Shown piece after piece: positions 1-6,007 of a stretch of DNA of 9,037 nucleotides. Source of the DNA: Dehalococcoidia bacterium. GTDB taxonomy: Bacteria; Chloroflexota; Dehalococcoidia; JACVQG01; JAHKAY01. Within the stretch, counting starts at the first letter, position 1. Every line of letters begins with the position of its first letter. The position numbers and the translations under genes were made by a program. Under the pieces are notes generated by a model. The model did no database searches. It saw only the letters and a list, made by a program, of their open reading frames with translations, and was not told the origin of the DNA. Where the stretch lies: the NCBI GenBank assembly GCA_030744635.1, contig JASLQE010000138.1, positions 1 through 9,037 on the forward strand. Direction: 5' to 3'.

Positions 1-425
1 CTCAGCACATGGCCCTCAAAGCCCTCCCAGAAGAGGATGCGCTTCAAGTTGGGGTGATCCACAAAGCGCACCCCAAACATGTCATAGCATTCCCGCTCCT
101 GGAGATCCGCCCCCTGCCACAAGTGGAACACGGAGGGCACCTCCGGCTCCTCCGGCCTCCAACACTGCACCTTTAGGGTGAGGCTGTGGTTGCGCTTCAG
201 GGAACTGAGGTGGTAGACCACCTCCAGATAGTCCAAGTAATCGGCAGCGGTGAGGTTGTTGAGGTAGTCCATCTCCATGCCCGAGGCCTCTTTCAGATAT
301 TGGGCCACTTGGGCCACGGTGACAGGCCTTACCCAAATACACCCATGGTCTGCCAGGAGCACCGCACCAGGTACCTGTTTCTGAATGCGCGCGACCACTT
401 CCTTTCCGGAGAGGGGCTGGGTCAA
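1..425 (-). CDS. nuoC: NADH-quinone oxidoreductase subunit C (partial, C-terminus beyond the left edge)
   Basis: This is the 30-kDa-type peripheral-arm subunit of respiratory complex I. It helps build the hydrophilic arm that carries electrons from NADH to quinone. About 141 codons are visible. The diagnostic C-terminal motif is present: an ERECYDMFG segment, then HPNLKRIL, then a FEGHVL segment where relatives have EGHPLRKDYP, so only the last few residues should be missing. An upstream YLNNLTAADY segment matches the domain core. I chose the TTG at 425-423 as start. It lies one base after the nuoB stop, with an AGAGGA purine tract about 10 bases upstream inside the nuoB end. An in-frame GTG a few codons later is the alternative. 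Co-transcription with nuoA and nuoB is near certain from the spacing. Family identity is secure; the exact start is less so. Confidence 0.9.
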   Translation of the reverse strand, partial: MTQPLSGKEVVARIQKQVPGAVLLADHGCIWVRPVTVAQVAQYLKEASGMEMDYLNNLTAADYLDYLEVVYHLSSLKRNHSLTLKVQCWRPEEPEVPSVFHLWQGADLQERECYDMFGVRFVDHPNLKRILFWEGFEGHVL

Positions 426-426
426 A

Positions 427-1023
427 TCAGTTTAGTCCTCTTTTTAGCCGGCTGCCTTCAGTTTGAATTTTCTTATGCAGCAGGGTCAGACCATGCAGCA
501 GGGACTCGGGGCGCGGGGGGCAGCCGGGAACATACACATCCACCGGGACGATATGGTTCACTCCAGGCACTACCGATACATACTCGGCAAAAGGCCCGCC
601 AGAGATGGCGCACTGGCCCATAGCCACCACCCATTTGGGCTCAGGCATCTGGTCATAGATGCGTTTGAGGGCGGGGGCCATCTTCCAGCACAGAGTGCCC
701 GCCACCAGCATCAGGTCGGCCTGGCGCGGGGAGGCCCGGAAGACATCCATACCGAAACGGGATATATCAAAGCGGGAGGCGGCGGTTGCAATCATCTCCA
801 TGGCGCAGCAGGCCAGGCCAAAGGTCACCGGCCAAGTTGAGTAGCGCCTGGACCACCCCAGCATGGCATCCAGAGAGGTAATTAGTACACCCCGCTTCAC
901 CTCATCGTCTATCCAAGCGTCGGGGTCGTGCAGGGCCTCCGCAGACCCCGCCCTTAGCTGCTCAATGGACAGCACCTCACCCCGGTCCATTTCCTCCCAG
1001 GGAAATTGAGGCATCATCTCCAT
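427..1023 (-). CDS. nuoB: NADH-quinone oxidoreductase subunit B (N2 cluster subunit)
   Basis: This subunit holds iron-sulfur cluster N2, the last electron carrier before quinone in complex I. The 198-residue product shows all four expected ligands: the tandem Cys72-Cys73 in TFGLACCAMEM, Cys138 in AMGQC, and Cys168 in VDVYVPGCPPRPE. Other family blocks present are MAPALKRIYDQMPEPKW and the SGGPF segment. I chose ATG 1023-1021 because AAAGGGG (1037-1031) lies seven bases upstream. ATGs at 1017 and 1014 are alternatives, and the 1017 one makes a classic ATGA overlap with the nuoA stop. About 45 residues precede the conserved core, so the N-terminus is on the long side. The first codons overlap the end of nuoA, which implies translational coupling. 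Confidence 0.96.
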   Translation of the reverse strand: MEMMPQFPWEEMDRGEVLSIEQLRAGSAEALHDPDAWIDDEVKRGVLITSLDAMLGWSRRYSTWPVTFGLACCAMEMIATAASRFDISRFGMDVFRASPRQADLMLVAGTLCWKMAPALKRIYDQMPEPKWVVAMGQCAISGGPFAEYVSVVPGVNHIVPVDVYVPGCPPRPESLLHGLTLLHKKIQTEGSRLKRGLN

Positions 1024-1391
1024 TCGAGCGCCCCTTTCTTCCAGGCGTATAGGAACCCAGTCAAGAGTACAGCTATAAACACCGCCATGGCCGTAAAGGC
1101 AGCCCAGCCCCCGCCCCGCAGGGACACCGCCCACGGATAGAGGAAGACCACCAGCACATCAAACACTAGGAATAGCAGGGCGAATATGTAGTAGCGGAAA
1201 TTGAATTGCACCCAAGAGGGGCCGATGGTCTCCATGCCGCACTCGTATGTGGTGTACTTGACTGAGTTAGGCTTGCGGACCACCAAACCCAGAAGCTTCA
1301 GGGCTTTGGGGAGGATTATGGTAATAAGCCCGAATATCAAAGCTACCAACAAAAATAGGGCTATAGAACCATAACCTGCCCAGTAGTCCAA
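1014..1391 (-). CDS. nuoA: NADH-quinone oxidoreductase subunit A
   Basis: This is a small membrane subunit of complex I next to the quinone cavity. The 125-residue product has three predicted transmembrane helices (about residues 8-30, 63-85 and 96-116). It carries the family hallmark YECGMETIG at 49-57 and the FDV...FLYPWA block at 77-88. The conserved Cys51 of the flexible TM1-2 loop is present. One oddity is that the acidic position after FDV (Glu81 in E. coli NuoA) is Leu80 here, while the neighbouring Asp78 is retained. The start is a TTG at 1391, with GAAGGGGG about 10 bases upstream. No better ATG or GTG lies near the expected N-terminus. The end overlaps nuoB. It is the first gene of the nuo operon and has its own promoter just upstream. 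Confidence 0.94.
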   Translation of the reverse strand: MDYWAGYGSIALFLLVALIFGLITIILPKALKLLGLVVRKPNSVKYTTYECGMETIGPSWVQFNFRYYIFALLFLVFDVLVVFLYPWAVSLRGGGWAAFTAMAVFIAVLLTGFLYAWKKGALEWR

Positions 1392-1437
1392 TAGAGCGTG
1401 GCCCCCTTCAGGTCAAGCAGATAAAAACCAAGTAGGA

Positions 1438-1467
1438 ATTATAACACCCCCCCTGCGGCCTTGGCAA
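1438..1467 (-). promoter_or_regulatory. Sigma70-type promoter of the nuo operon
   Basis: On the minus strand a TTGCCA (1467-1462) is followed after exactly 18 bases by a perfect TATAAT (1443-1438). Transcription would begin near 1431, giving a leader of about 40 bases before the nuoA start. The region lies in the 94-base gap between the end of the MFS gene and nuoA, so it places a transcription unit boundary there. The spacer contains a run of seven G. This is inferred from the sequence only. Confidence 0.7.
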
Positions 1468-1485
1468 GAGAAGCCTTGCACAAAC

Positions 1486-2684
1486 TCAGCGGGCTGTCTG
1501 CCGAAGCAGGACCGGTAGAGCGGCGGTGGCGATGCCCATGAGGGAGGCGGCTACCAGAAAAGGGGCCGCCGGGCTGACCGCCTGCCACAGGACGCCCGCC
1601 ATCAACCCGCCGGGCAGGGCGGCGAAGCCCACCACCCCATGGTACAGCCCGTAGGCGGTGCCCCGCCTTCGGGTTCCCACCATATCCGCCACCAGCGCCC
1701 GGCCCACTCCCTCGGTGCTGCCAAAGCTCGCCCCGTAGAGGACTATGAGGACCGCCACCTGCCAGGGCTCACCGGCGGCGGCCAGGCCCAGGTATATCAG
1801 TCCGAAGCTGGCCCACCCCAGGGTAAGCAACGCCCTCCTCCCCACCCGGTCCGATAGCCTCCCGGCCACTACGGAGACACCGGAGAATACCAGATGGAAC
1901 AGTATGAAAAGCAGCAGGATGTTTAAGGTGGACAGTCCCAAATCATGCGCTCGCAGCACCAGGAAAGCATCCGCCAGCCGGCCCAAGGAGAACACTATCA
2001 TAATACCCAGGAAAAGCTTGAAGCGCGGGCTGATGGTATCTGTCTCGGCCGGTCGCGAATCCGAGGCGCGGGGGACCGATTCAGAGACAAACAGAAGTAG
2101 AATTACCACCGCCAGGGCCGCCGGGACTATGCTCATAAGCACCAGGCTGCGGAAGGTCTCACCGGACAGGGTTACCGCCCCCTGCTGGGCGAGGTACACC
2201 ACCAGGGCCGCCAGCCCCAGCCCCACCACGGCACCCAAGCCGTCCATGCTCCGGTGAAGGCCAAAGCTCCGGCCCCACTCTCCCGGCGCTGCGGAATCGG
2301 CCAGCAGTGCATCCCGGGGCGAGGTACGGATGGCCTTGCCCATGCGGTCCGTGAAACGCACTCCGAATATCGCCCCCCAACTACCGGCCAGGTACAGAAG
2401 GGCTTGGCCACGGTGGACAGGCTGTAACCCACGGCGGCAAGGCCCTTGCGGCGTCCCATGCGGTCGCTGAGCCAGCCGGAGACCAGGCGGAAGCTGGTGG
2501 CGGTGGCATCCCCCACCCCCTCTATTAGGCCGATGATGGCCACCGGCGTCCCCAGCACGCTGAATAGGAACAGGGGGAGCAGGGTGGAAATCATATCGGA
2601 GCTGATATCGGTAAATAGACTCACTAGCCCCAGGAAGAAGACATTGCCACTGACGCCCAGGATGCGCTGCTGTCTACCTTTCAC
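1486..2684 (-). pseudogene. MFS transporter, interrupted by a one-base frameshift
   Basis: This is a major facilitator superfamily transporter of about 400 codons, expected to have 12 transmembrane helices; its substrate cannot be told. The N-terminal part (minus strand 2684 to about 2403) reads NVFFLGLVSLFTDISSDM, then GWLSDRMGRRKG, a motif-A loop. The rest reads in the -1 frame: SWGAIFGVRFTDRMGKAIR, TSPRDALLADS, later GRLSDRVGRRALL, a second motif-A copy, and ends RQTAR at 1486. The two halves join near the C triplet at 2402-2400 (minus strand). One extra C would restore AKPLLYLAGSW. This is either a real single-base deletion or a sequencing error. The best start is the GTG at 2684, which overlaps nadD by 11 bases, although no clear Shine-Dalgarno is seen. 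The gene is last in the obg-nadD cluster, and no hairpin-plus-T terminator is visible after it. Confidence 0.85.
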
Positions 2685-3270
2685 GGTACAGGCCGTGTTC
2701 CCGGATGTACCCGTCCACACCAGCGGGCAGAAGGTAGCGTACCGGCAGGCCCCGCGCCACCCGTTGACGTATTTCGGAGGCACTGATGCCGATGTTCGGT
2801 CCGGAAAGGAGGCGCAGTCGCTCCCGCAGGCCGGGCAAGGCGTCCTCCAGTGCAGCCACATCCGGTTCCGGACCGCCCGGCCGGGGCACGGCGGCTATGT
2901 AACAAAGGCTTACCAGCTCCTTGGGGCGGTGCCACCGCAGCAGGCCCGCCACGGCGTCCTTCCCCAGGATGAGGTACAGCTCCCGGGGATCGGTGCGTCG
3001 CAGCTCCAGGAGCGTGTCCACCGTATAGGAGAGGCCGGGCCGCTCCAACTCCAGAGTGCTCAGGCGGAAGCCCTTGTCCCCGGCCAGGGCCAAGCGCAGC
3101 ATCTGCAGGCGGTGGTGGGCCAGGGTCACCTCATGGTCTTTCAGCGGCGGTTTCCCGGCGGGGATGAAGTACACCATCTCCAGCCCCAGCTCCAGGGCCA
3201 CTTCCTGGGCGATAATAAGGTGGCCCTTGTGAACCGGGTCAAAAGTGCCCCCCAGCACCCCCACCGCCAT
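2674..3270 (-). CDS. nadD: Nicotinate-nucleotide adenylyltransferase
   Basis: The enzyme joins ATP and nicotinate mononucleotide to make deamido-NAD, the adenylyl-transfer step of NAD synthesis in the cytoplasm. The 198-residue product is full family length. It shows the nucleotidyltransferase signature GGTFDPVHKGHL (residues 7-18) with both His residues of the HxGH motif. Next come a LYLILGKDA block with the following RWHRPKEL (112-119), the ISASEIR motif (162-168, usually ISSTxIR), and a YIREHGLY end. ATG 3270 begins one base after the obg stop, with GAGAGGCGGGG purines just upstream, so the two genes are translationally linked. The 3' end overlaps the MFS start. The obg-nadD pairing is common in bacteria, which supports the call. 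Confidence 0.95.
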   Translation of the reverse strand: MAVGVLGGTFDPVHKGHLIIAQEVALELGLEMVYFIPAGKPPLKDHEVTLAHHRLQMLRLALAGDKGFRLSTLELERPGLSYTVDTLLELRRTDPRELYLILGKDAVAGLLRWHRPKELVSLCYIAAVPRPGGPEPDVAALEDALPGLRERLRLLSGPNIGISASEIRQRVARGLPVRYLLPAGVDGYIREHGLYRER

Positions 3271-3271
3271 A

Positions 3272-4321
3272 TCAGCCCCGCCTCTCTAACGGCCGCGGGC
3301 GGATAACCGGGAGGGAGGGGGGCCGTCGCTCCGCCCGGGTCAGGGCCAGCCGATCCGCCAGCTCCCGCAGCAGCGGCCCCACACCATCCCCCGTGGCCGC
3401 TGAGACCAGCAACAGGGGAGACAACCCCTTAAGCTCCCTCCTGATATCCTCCAACCGGGACTGCACCTGGGGCAAATCAACCTTGTTCACCGCCACCACT
3501 TGGGGCTTGGCCGCAAGGGCCGGGTTATACTGCTCCAACTCCCGGTTAACGGAGTTCAGTTCCTCCCGCAAACCATCGGAGGTGCCGTCCAGCATGTGAA
3601 GCAGCACCCGCGCCCGTTCCGTGTGGCGCAGGAACAGGTCGCCCAGTCCCCGACCCAGGTGGGCACCCTCTATAAGGCCCGGGATTTCGCCGATTACAAA
3701 GGGGCGAAAGTCCACCTCGCCTATCCCCAGCTCAGGTTCCGTGGTGGTGAAGGGGTAGGGGGCAACGCGGGGCCGCGCATGGGAGAGCCGCCCCAGAAGG
3801 GTTGACTTCCCGGCATTGGGCCGGCCCACTATTCCGATATCCAGCACCAGCCGGAGCTCCAGCACCAGCCGGAGTTCCTCCCCTGCAGCACCCCGAGTGG
3901 CCCGCCTTGGGGCCTGGTCCACAGGGGTAGCGAAGTGCATGTTACCCAGGCCCCCTTTGCCGCCTCGGGCTACTCTTACGCTTTCACCCTCACCCACCAG
4001 GTCCGCCAGCAAGCGTCTCTCACCGGCCTCGCCGGCATACACCAGGGTGCCCGCCGGCACCGCCACCACCAGATCCTCCCCCCCCTTTCCCGTCCGCTGC
4101 CGACCGCTCCCCCGAACCCCACCCGCGGCCCGCAGCTTTTTTCTATAGCGCAAGGGGGACAGGCTGAAAAGCCTTGTATCTACCGCCAGATATACAGAGC
4201 CACCGACACCGCCATCGCCACCATCCGGCCCCCCGAACGGGATAAATTTCTCCCGCCTGAAGCTGACTACCCCATCACCCCCATCACCCGCTCTAACCAA
4301 AAGCTCTATTTCATCAACCAT
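3272..4321 (-). CDS. obg: Obg-family GTPase (CgtA), lacking the C-terminal OCT domain
   Basis: This is a ribosome-associated GTPase involved in large-subunit assembly and stress signalling. Residues 1 to about 157 form the glycine-rich Obg fold (RAGDGGDGVVSFRREKF, GGDGGVGG, GGKGGLGN). The G domain follows, with G1 GRPNAGKST at 166-174, switch I YPFTTTEPELG at 189-199, G3 EIPG at 212-215, G4 NKVD at 279-282 and G5 SAAT at 307-310. G3 normally begins with Asp, and here it is Glu212. The protein stops at residue 349, just after the G domain, so the OCT domain found in many Obg proteins is absent. The ATG at 4321 gives the expected MVDEIELLVRAG opening. Its own ribosome site is weak, a TAAGG nine bases upstream, and a small leader ORF overlaps the start. 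nadD follows directly. Confidence 0.96.
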   Translation of the reverse strand: MVDEIELLVRAGDGGDGVVSFRREKFIPFGGPDGGDGGVGGSVYLAVDTRLFSLSPLRYRKKLRAAGGVRGSGRQRTGKGGEDLVVAVPAGTLVYAGEAGERRLLADLVGEGESVRVARGGKGGLGNMHFATPVDQAPRRATRGAAGEELRLVLELRLVLDIGIVGRPNAGKSTLLGRLSHARPRVAPYPFTTTEPELGIGEVDFRPFVIGEIPGLIEGAHLGRGLGDLFLRHTERARVLLHMLDGTSDGLREELNSVNRELEQYNPALAAKPQVVAVNKVDLPQVQSRLEDIRRELKGLSPLLLVSAATGDGVGPLLRELADRLALTRAERRPPSLPVIRPRPLERRG

Positions 4322-4379
4322 TCCCCGTTGCCTTACAGGACACTATTGCCCCTGGGGTTTTTACTAGTTTTATCTTCAT
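4314..4379 (-). CDS. Possible 21-residue leader peptide overlapping the obg start
   Basis: A short ORF opens at ATG 4379 with a strong AGGAG (4387-4383) four bases upstream. It encodes a 21-residue peptide beginning MKIKLVKTPG and stops at TGA 4316-4314, eight bases inside obg. The arrangement would let ribosomes ending the leader restart on obg, whose own Shine-Dalgarno is weak. The peptide has no run of one amino acid, so classic amino-acid attenuation is not indicated. A caveat is that if the promoter at 4394-4389 is the one used, the mRNA would start around 4382 and omit most of the AGGAG. Chance occurrence is possible. Confidence 0.35.
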   Translation of the reverse strand: MKIKLVKTPGAIVSCKATGNG

Positions 4380-4388
4380 GTTCTCCTA

Positions 4389-4417
4389 ATGATAGTTGAG
4401 TCTGATAGTGTAAACAA
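4389..4417 (-). promoter_or_regulatory. Candidate promoter of obg-nadD-MFS
   Basis: On the minus strand TTGTTT (4417-4412) and TATCAT (4394-4389, one mismatch to TATAAT) are separated by 17 bases. The stretch is AT-rich relative to its surroundings. It lies between the DnaA-like gene and obg, where no terminator hairpin is visible, so read-through from the upstream gene may also feed obg. The -35 is weak, and a start near 4382 conflicts with use of the leader-ORF ribosome site. Confidence 0.4.
4390..4409. repeat. Direct repeat TGATAGT x2, 13-base period
   Basis: TGATAGT at 4390-4396 recurs exactly at 4403-4409. The two copies overlap the -10 and spacer of the candidate obg promoter. A spacing close to one helical turn would suit a small regulator or RNA polymerase contact, but a seven-base match in an AT-rich gap may be chance. 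Confidence 0.3.
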
Positions 4418-4447
4418 TAGTAAGGGCGTTCTAAAGTGTGGGGGTAG

Positions 4448-5743
4448 CTACCGGCGAAGTGTGGTGAGGATGGCGGCAAGCGGTCGGGAGAGACCGTTAG
4501 ACTGGGGTAGAGAGCGTACGGTCTGGCGGTAGGCATATATGACCGAGGACTTGGTGAGGCCTCCCACCAGTGAGCCAATTTGACTCAGGGATAGCTCTAC
4601 CTCCTCTCGGAGCAGGTAGATGGCCGCCTGGCGGGCTTGGCTGAGTTGGGGATGCCGCTTGCGGCTGAGAAAAGCATCCGGGGGTAGCCGGAAGTGGCTG
4701 AGGACGGTGGCCACGATGGCCTGGGGGATCAGGGGTGACTGGACCTCAGTCTGTTCAGCCAGGGCTTGGCGTGCCATCTCCGGGGTGGGGGGCCGGTTAT
4801 GGGCACGGGCAAAGGCCATTACCTGGGCAAGGCGGCCCAGCAACTGCCGGATATCCTTCACCGGGGTCTGGGAGACGAACTCCAACACCCCGGGGTCTGC
4901 ATCAACCCCCGCGCCACCCCGGGCCTGCAGAATGGCCAGGCGCCCCGCCTGATCCGGCGGCGTAACATGGGCCACCAGGCCTCCGGAAAGGCGGGAGCAT
5001 AGCGCGTCAGGGAGTCCCTCTATTGCCCCAGGGTGCCGGTCAGCAGCCATCATCACCTGGCCGCCGCTGTTGTACATCTCGTTAAAGGTGTGGAAGAAAC
5101 CCTCCTGGGTGTGCCCCTTGCCTGTGAGGAACTGAATGTCGTCCACCACCAGGAGATTGAGATTCAGGAAGCGTCTGCGGAAACTTTCCATGGCGTGAAG
5201 GCGGATGGCGGAGATGAACTGTGTGGTAAACTGCTCAGCGGTGATGTAGAGAGCTGATAGGCGGCTCTCTACAGTCCGGCGGACCGTCGCCTGGAGGAGA
5301 TGTGTCTTGCCCAGGCCGGTGCCGCCCCATACCATGAGGGGGTTATTAACCTGTCCCGGCAGGTTCACTGCCTCGGTGGCGGCCCAGTGGGCCATCAGGT
5401 TGAATTGACCCACCGCGAAGGAATTGAAGGAGAATGCGGGGTTCAGCCCGGGACATGGGGGAGGGGGCTGGGGGTGCTCCGTAGGGTAAAGGGAGAAGCG
5501 CACTTCCAAGGGGCGGCCTGCCAGCCCGGCAAGAGTGTTGTGGATATGTGACCTCAGCCGTTGCTCCAACCACTCCTGGGTGAAGGCATTGGGCACCCTC
5601 ACCACCAGGGTGTCCCTGTCTAAAGTCTCCCCGGTGGTGGCCTGTAGCCAGGTGCGGTAGTTAGTCCGGCTTACCTGGAGCTCAAGCTCCCCCAAGGCCG
5701 CCTGCCAGAGGTCTTGGGCTGACCTCAAGCTATCACTTGCCAT
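4448..5743 (-). CDS. DnaA-family AAA+ ATPase with diverged DNA-binding domain
   Basis: This is a 431-residue protein with the full DnaA layout. Domain I (about 1-85) opens LWQAALGELELQVSRTNYRTW. A very short proline-rich linker (PQPPPPCPG, 91-99) replaces domain II. The AAA+ domain III has Walker A GGTGLGKTHLL (140-150), Walker B LLVVDDIQFL (197-206), an FFHTFNEMY segment, a retained box VII arginine (Arg251 in CSRL) and a sensor 2 Arg299 in DIRQLL. Domain IV (about 335-431) keeps its helical frame (RKRHPQL, ARQAAIYLLRE, LSLSQIG), but the GGRDHTTV signature is GGLTKSSV (394-401). ATG 5743 gives the expected length but lacks a clear Shine-Dalgarno; a TTG at 5758 is in frame. No dnaN or recF lies nearby; obg follows. 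It may be the sole initiator of this lineage or a paralogue with another target. Confidence 0.88.
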   Translation of the reverse strand: MASDSLRSAQDLWQAALGELELQVSRTNYRTWLQATTGETLDRDTLVVRVPNAFTQEWLEQRLRSHIHNTLAGLAGRPLEVRFSLYPTEHPQPPPPCPGLNPAFSFNSFAVGQFNLMAHWAATEAVNLPGQVNNPLMVWGGTGLGKTHLLQATVRRTVESRLSALYITAEQFTTQFISAIRLHAMESFRRRFLNLNLLVVDDIQFLTGKGHTQEGFFHTFNEMYNSGGQVMMAADRHPGAIEGLPDALCSRLSGGLVAHVTPPDQAGRLAILQARGGAGVDADPGVLEFVSQTPVKDIRQLLGRLAQVMAFARAHNRPPTPEMARQALAEQTEVQSPLIPQAIVATVLSHFRLPPDAFLSRKRHPQLSQARQAAIYLLREEVELSLSQIGSLVGGLTKSSVIYAYRQTVRSLPQSNGLSRPLAAILTTLRR

Positions 5744-5831
5744 GTTTTGGGCACACAAATCCCCCGCTGTTGAAATACGACACCCTGAGTTAACCCTTTG
5801 CGAGGTGGGGTTTTCCTGTCCCCTTGCCGGC

Positions 5832-5849
5832 AGCCCCATCCCTGGGGCT
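5832..5849. repeat. Inverted repeat AGCCCC-6-GGGGCT
   Basis: This is a perfect 6-bp stem with a 6-base loop (ATCCCT), 89 bases upstream of the DnaA-like ATG. Neither strand has a T run after it, so it is not an intrinsic terminator. It could be an operator half-site pair or a mRNA leader hairpin for the minus-strand gene. Chance is also possible in GC-rich DNA. Confidence 0.35.
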
Positions 5850-5970
5850 TGAATAATACTAACACCCAGTCTGCGGAGCGACGCAAGCCCACCCGTGGCC
5901 TCCCAGCCGCCTCCCGCTGTTTCCCTGTTCTCACCCCCAGCCCCTCGGAACCTCCCATTTTCTCCATTTT

Positions 5971-5999
5971 TTGCGTGCTGATGAACCGGTTGTTAAAAT
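5971..5999 (+). promoter_or_regulatory. Candidate fmt promoter, possibly giving a leaderless mRNA
   Basis: TTGCGT (5971-5976) and TAAAAT (5994-5999, one mismatch to consensus) are spaced by 17 bases. The ATG of fmt begins only eight bases after the -10, so transcription would start at or just before the start codon. There is no well-placed Shine-Dalgarno; the GGTGG directly abuts the ATG. Both facts fit leaderless expression. Confidence 0.5.
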
Positions 6000-6007
6000 C
6001 GTGGTGG

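Larger units (their letters stand above)
5744..6007. other. Divergent intergenic region between the DnaA-like gene and fmt
   Basis: This 264-base gap holds no gene I can support. From left to right it contains the untranslated region of the DnaA-like gene, a 6-bp hairpin at 5832-5849, an AT patch (GAATAATACTAA, 5851-5862), a strongly pyrimidine-rich plus strand from about 5885 to 5972, and the fmt promoter at 5971-5999. No cluster of TTATCCACA-type DnaA boxes was seen. A convincing promoter for the DnaA-like gene was not found; TTGCGT (5888-5883) with TAGTAT at 19 bases is weak. Confidence 0.6.

Noticed and set aside
186..623. Plus-strand ORFs across the nuoC/nuoB region
   Set aside because: They are antisense to well-conserved complex I genes, lack family motifs, and show the composition expected of shadow frames.
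1464..1479. Inverted repeat GCAAG-6-CTTGC between the MFS gene and nuoA
   Set aside because: The stem is only 5 bp with no T run on either strand, so it does not qualify as a terminator; it overlaps the -35 of the nuo promoter by chance.
2172..2861. A minus-strand reading frame extending upstream of the MFS GTG into nadD
   Set aside because: Only the part downstream of 2684 is MFS-like; the upstream residues are an out-of-frame reading of nadD and the part past 2400 is out of frame with the transporter.
3842..3877. Two 18-base tandem copies (one mismatch) inside obg, encoding LRLVLE-like repeats before the G1 motif
   Set aside because: The distance from GEE to the G1 motif equals that in ordinary Obg proteins, so there is no inserted copy; the repeat reflects the natural alternating Leu pattern of the linker plus codon bias.
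5539..5547. TGTGGATAT, an 8-of-9 match to a DnaA box
   Set aside because: It is a single copy inside the coding region of the DnaA-like gene and not part of a cluster; one near match is expected by chance.
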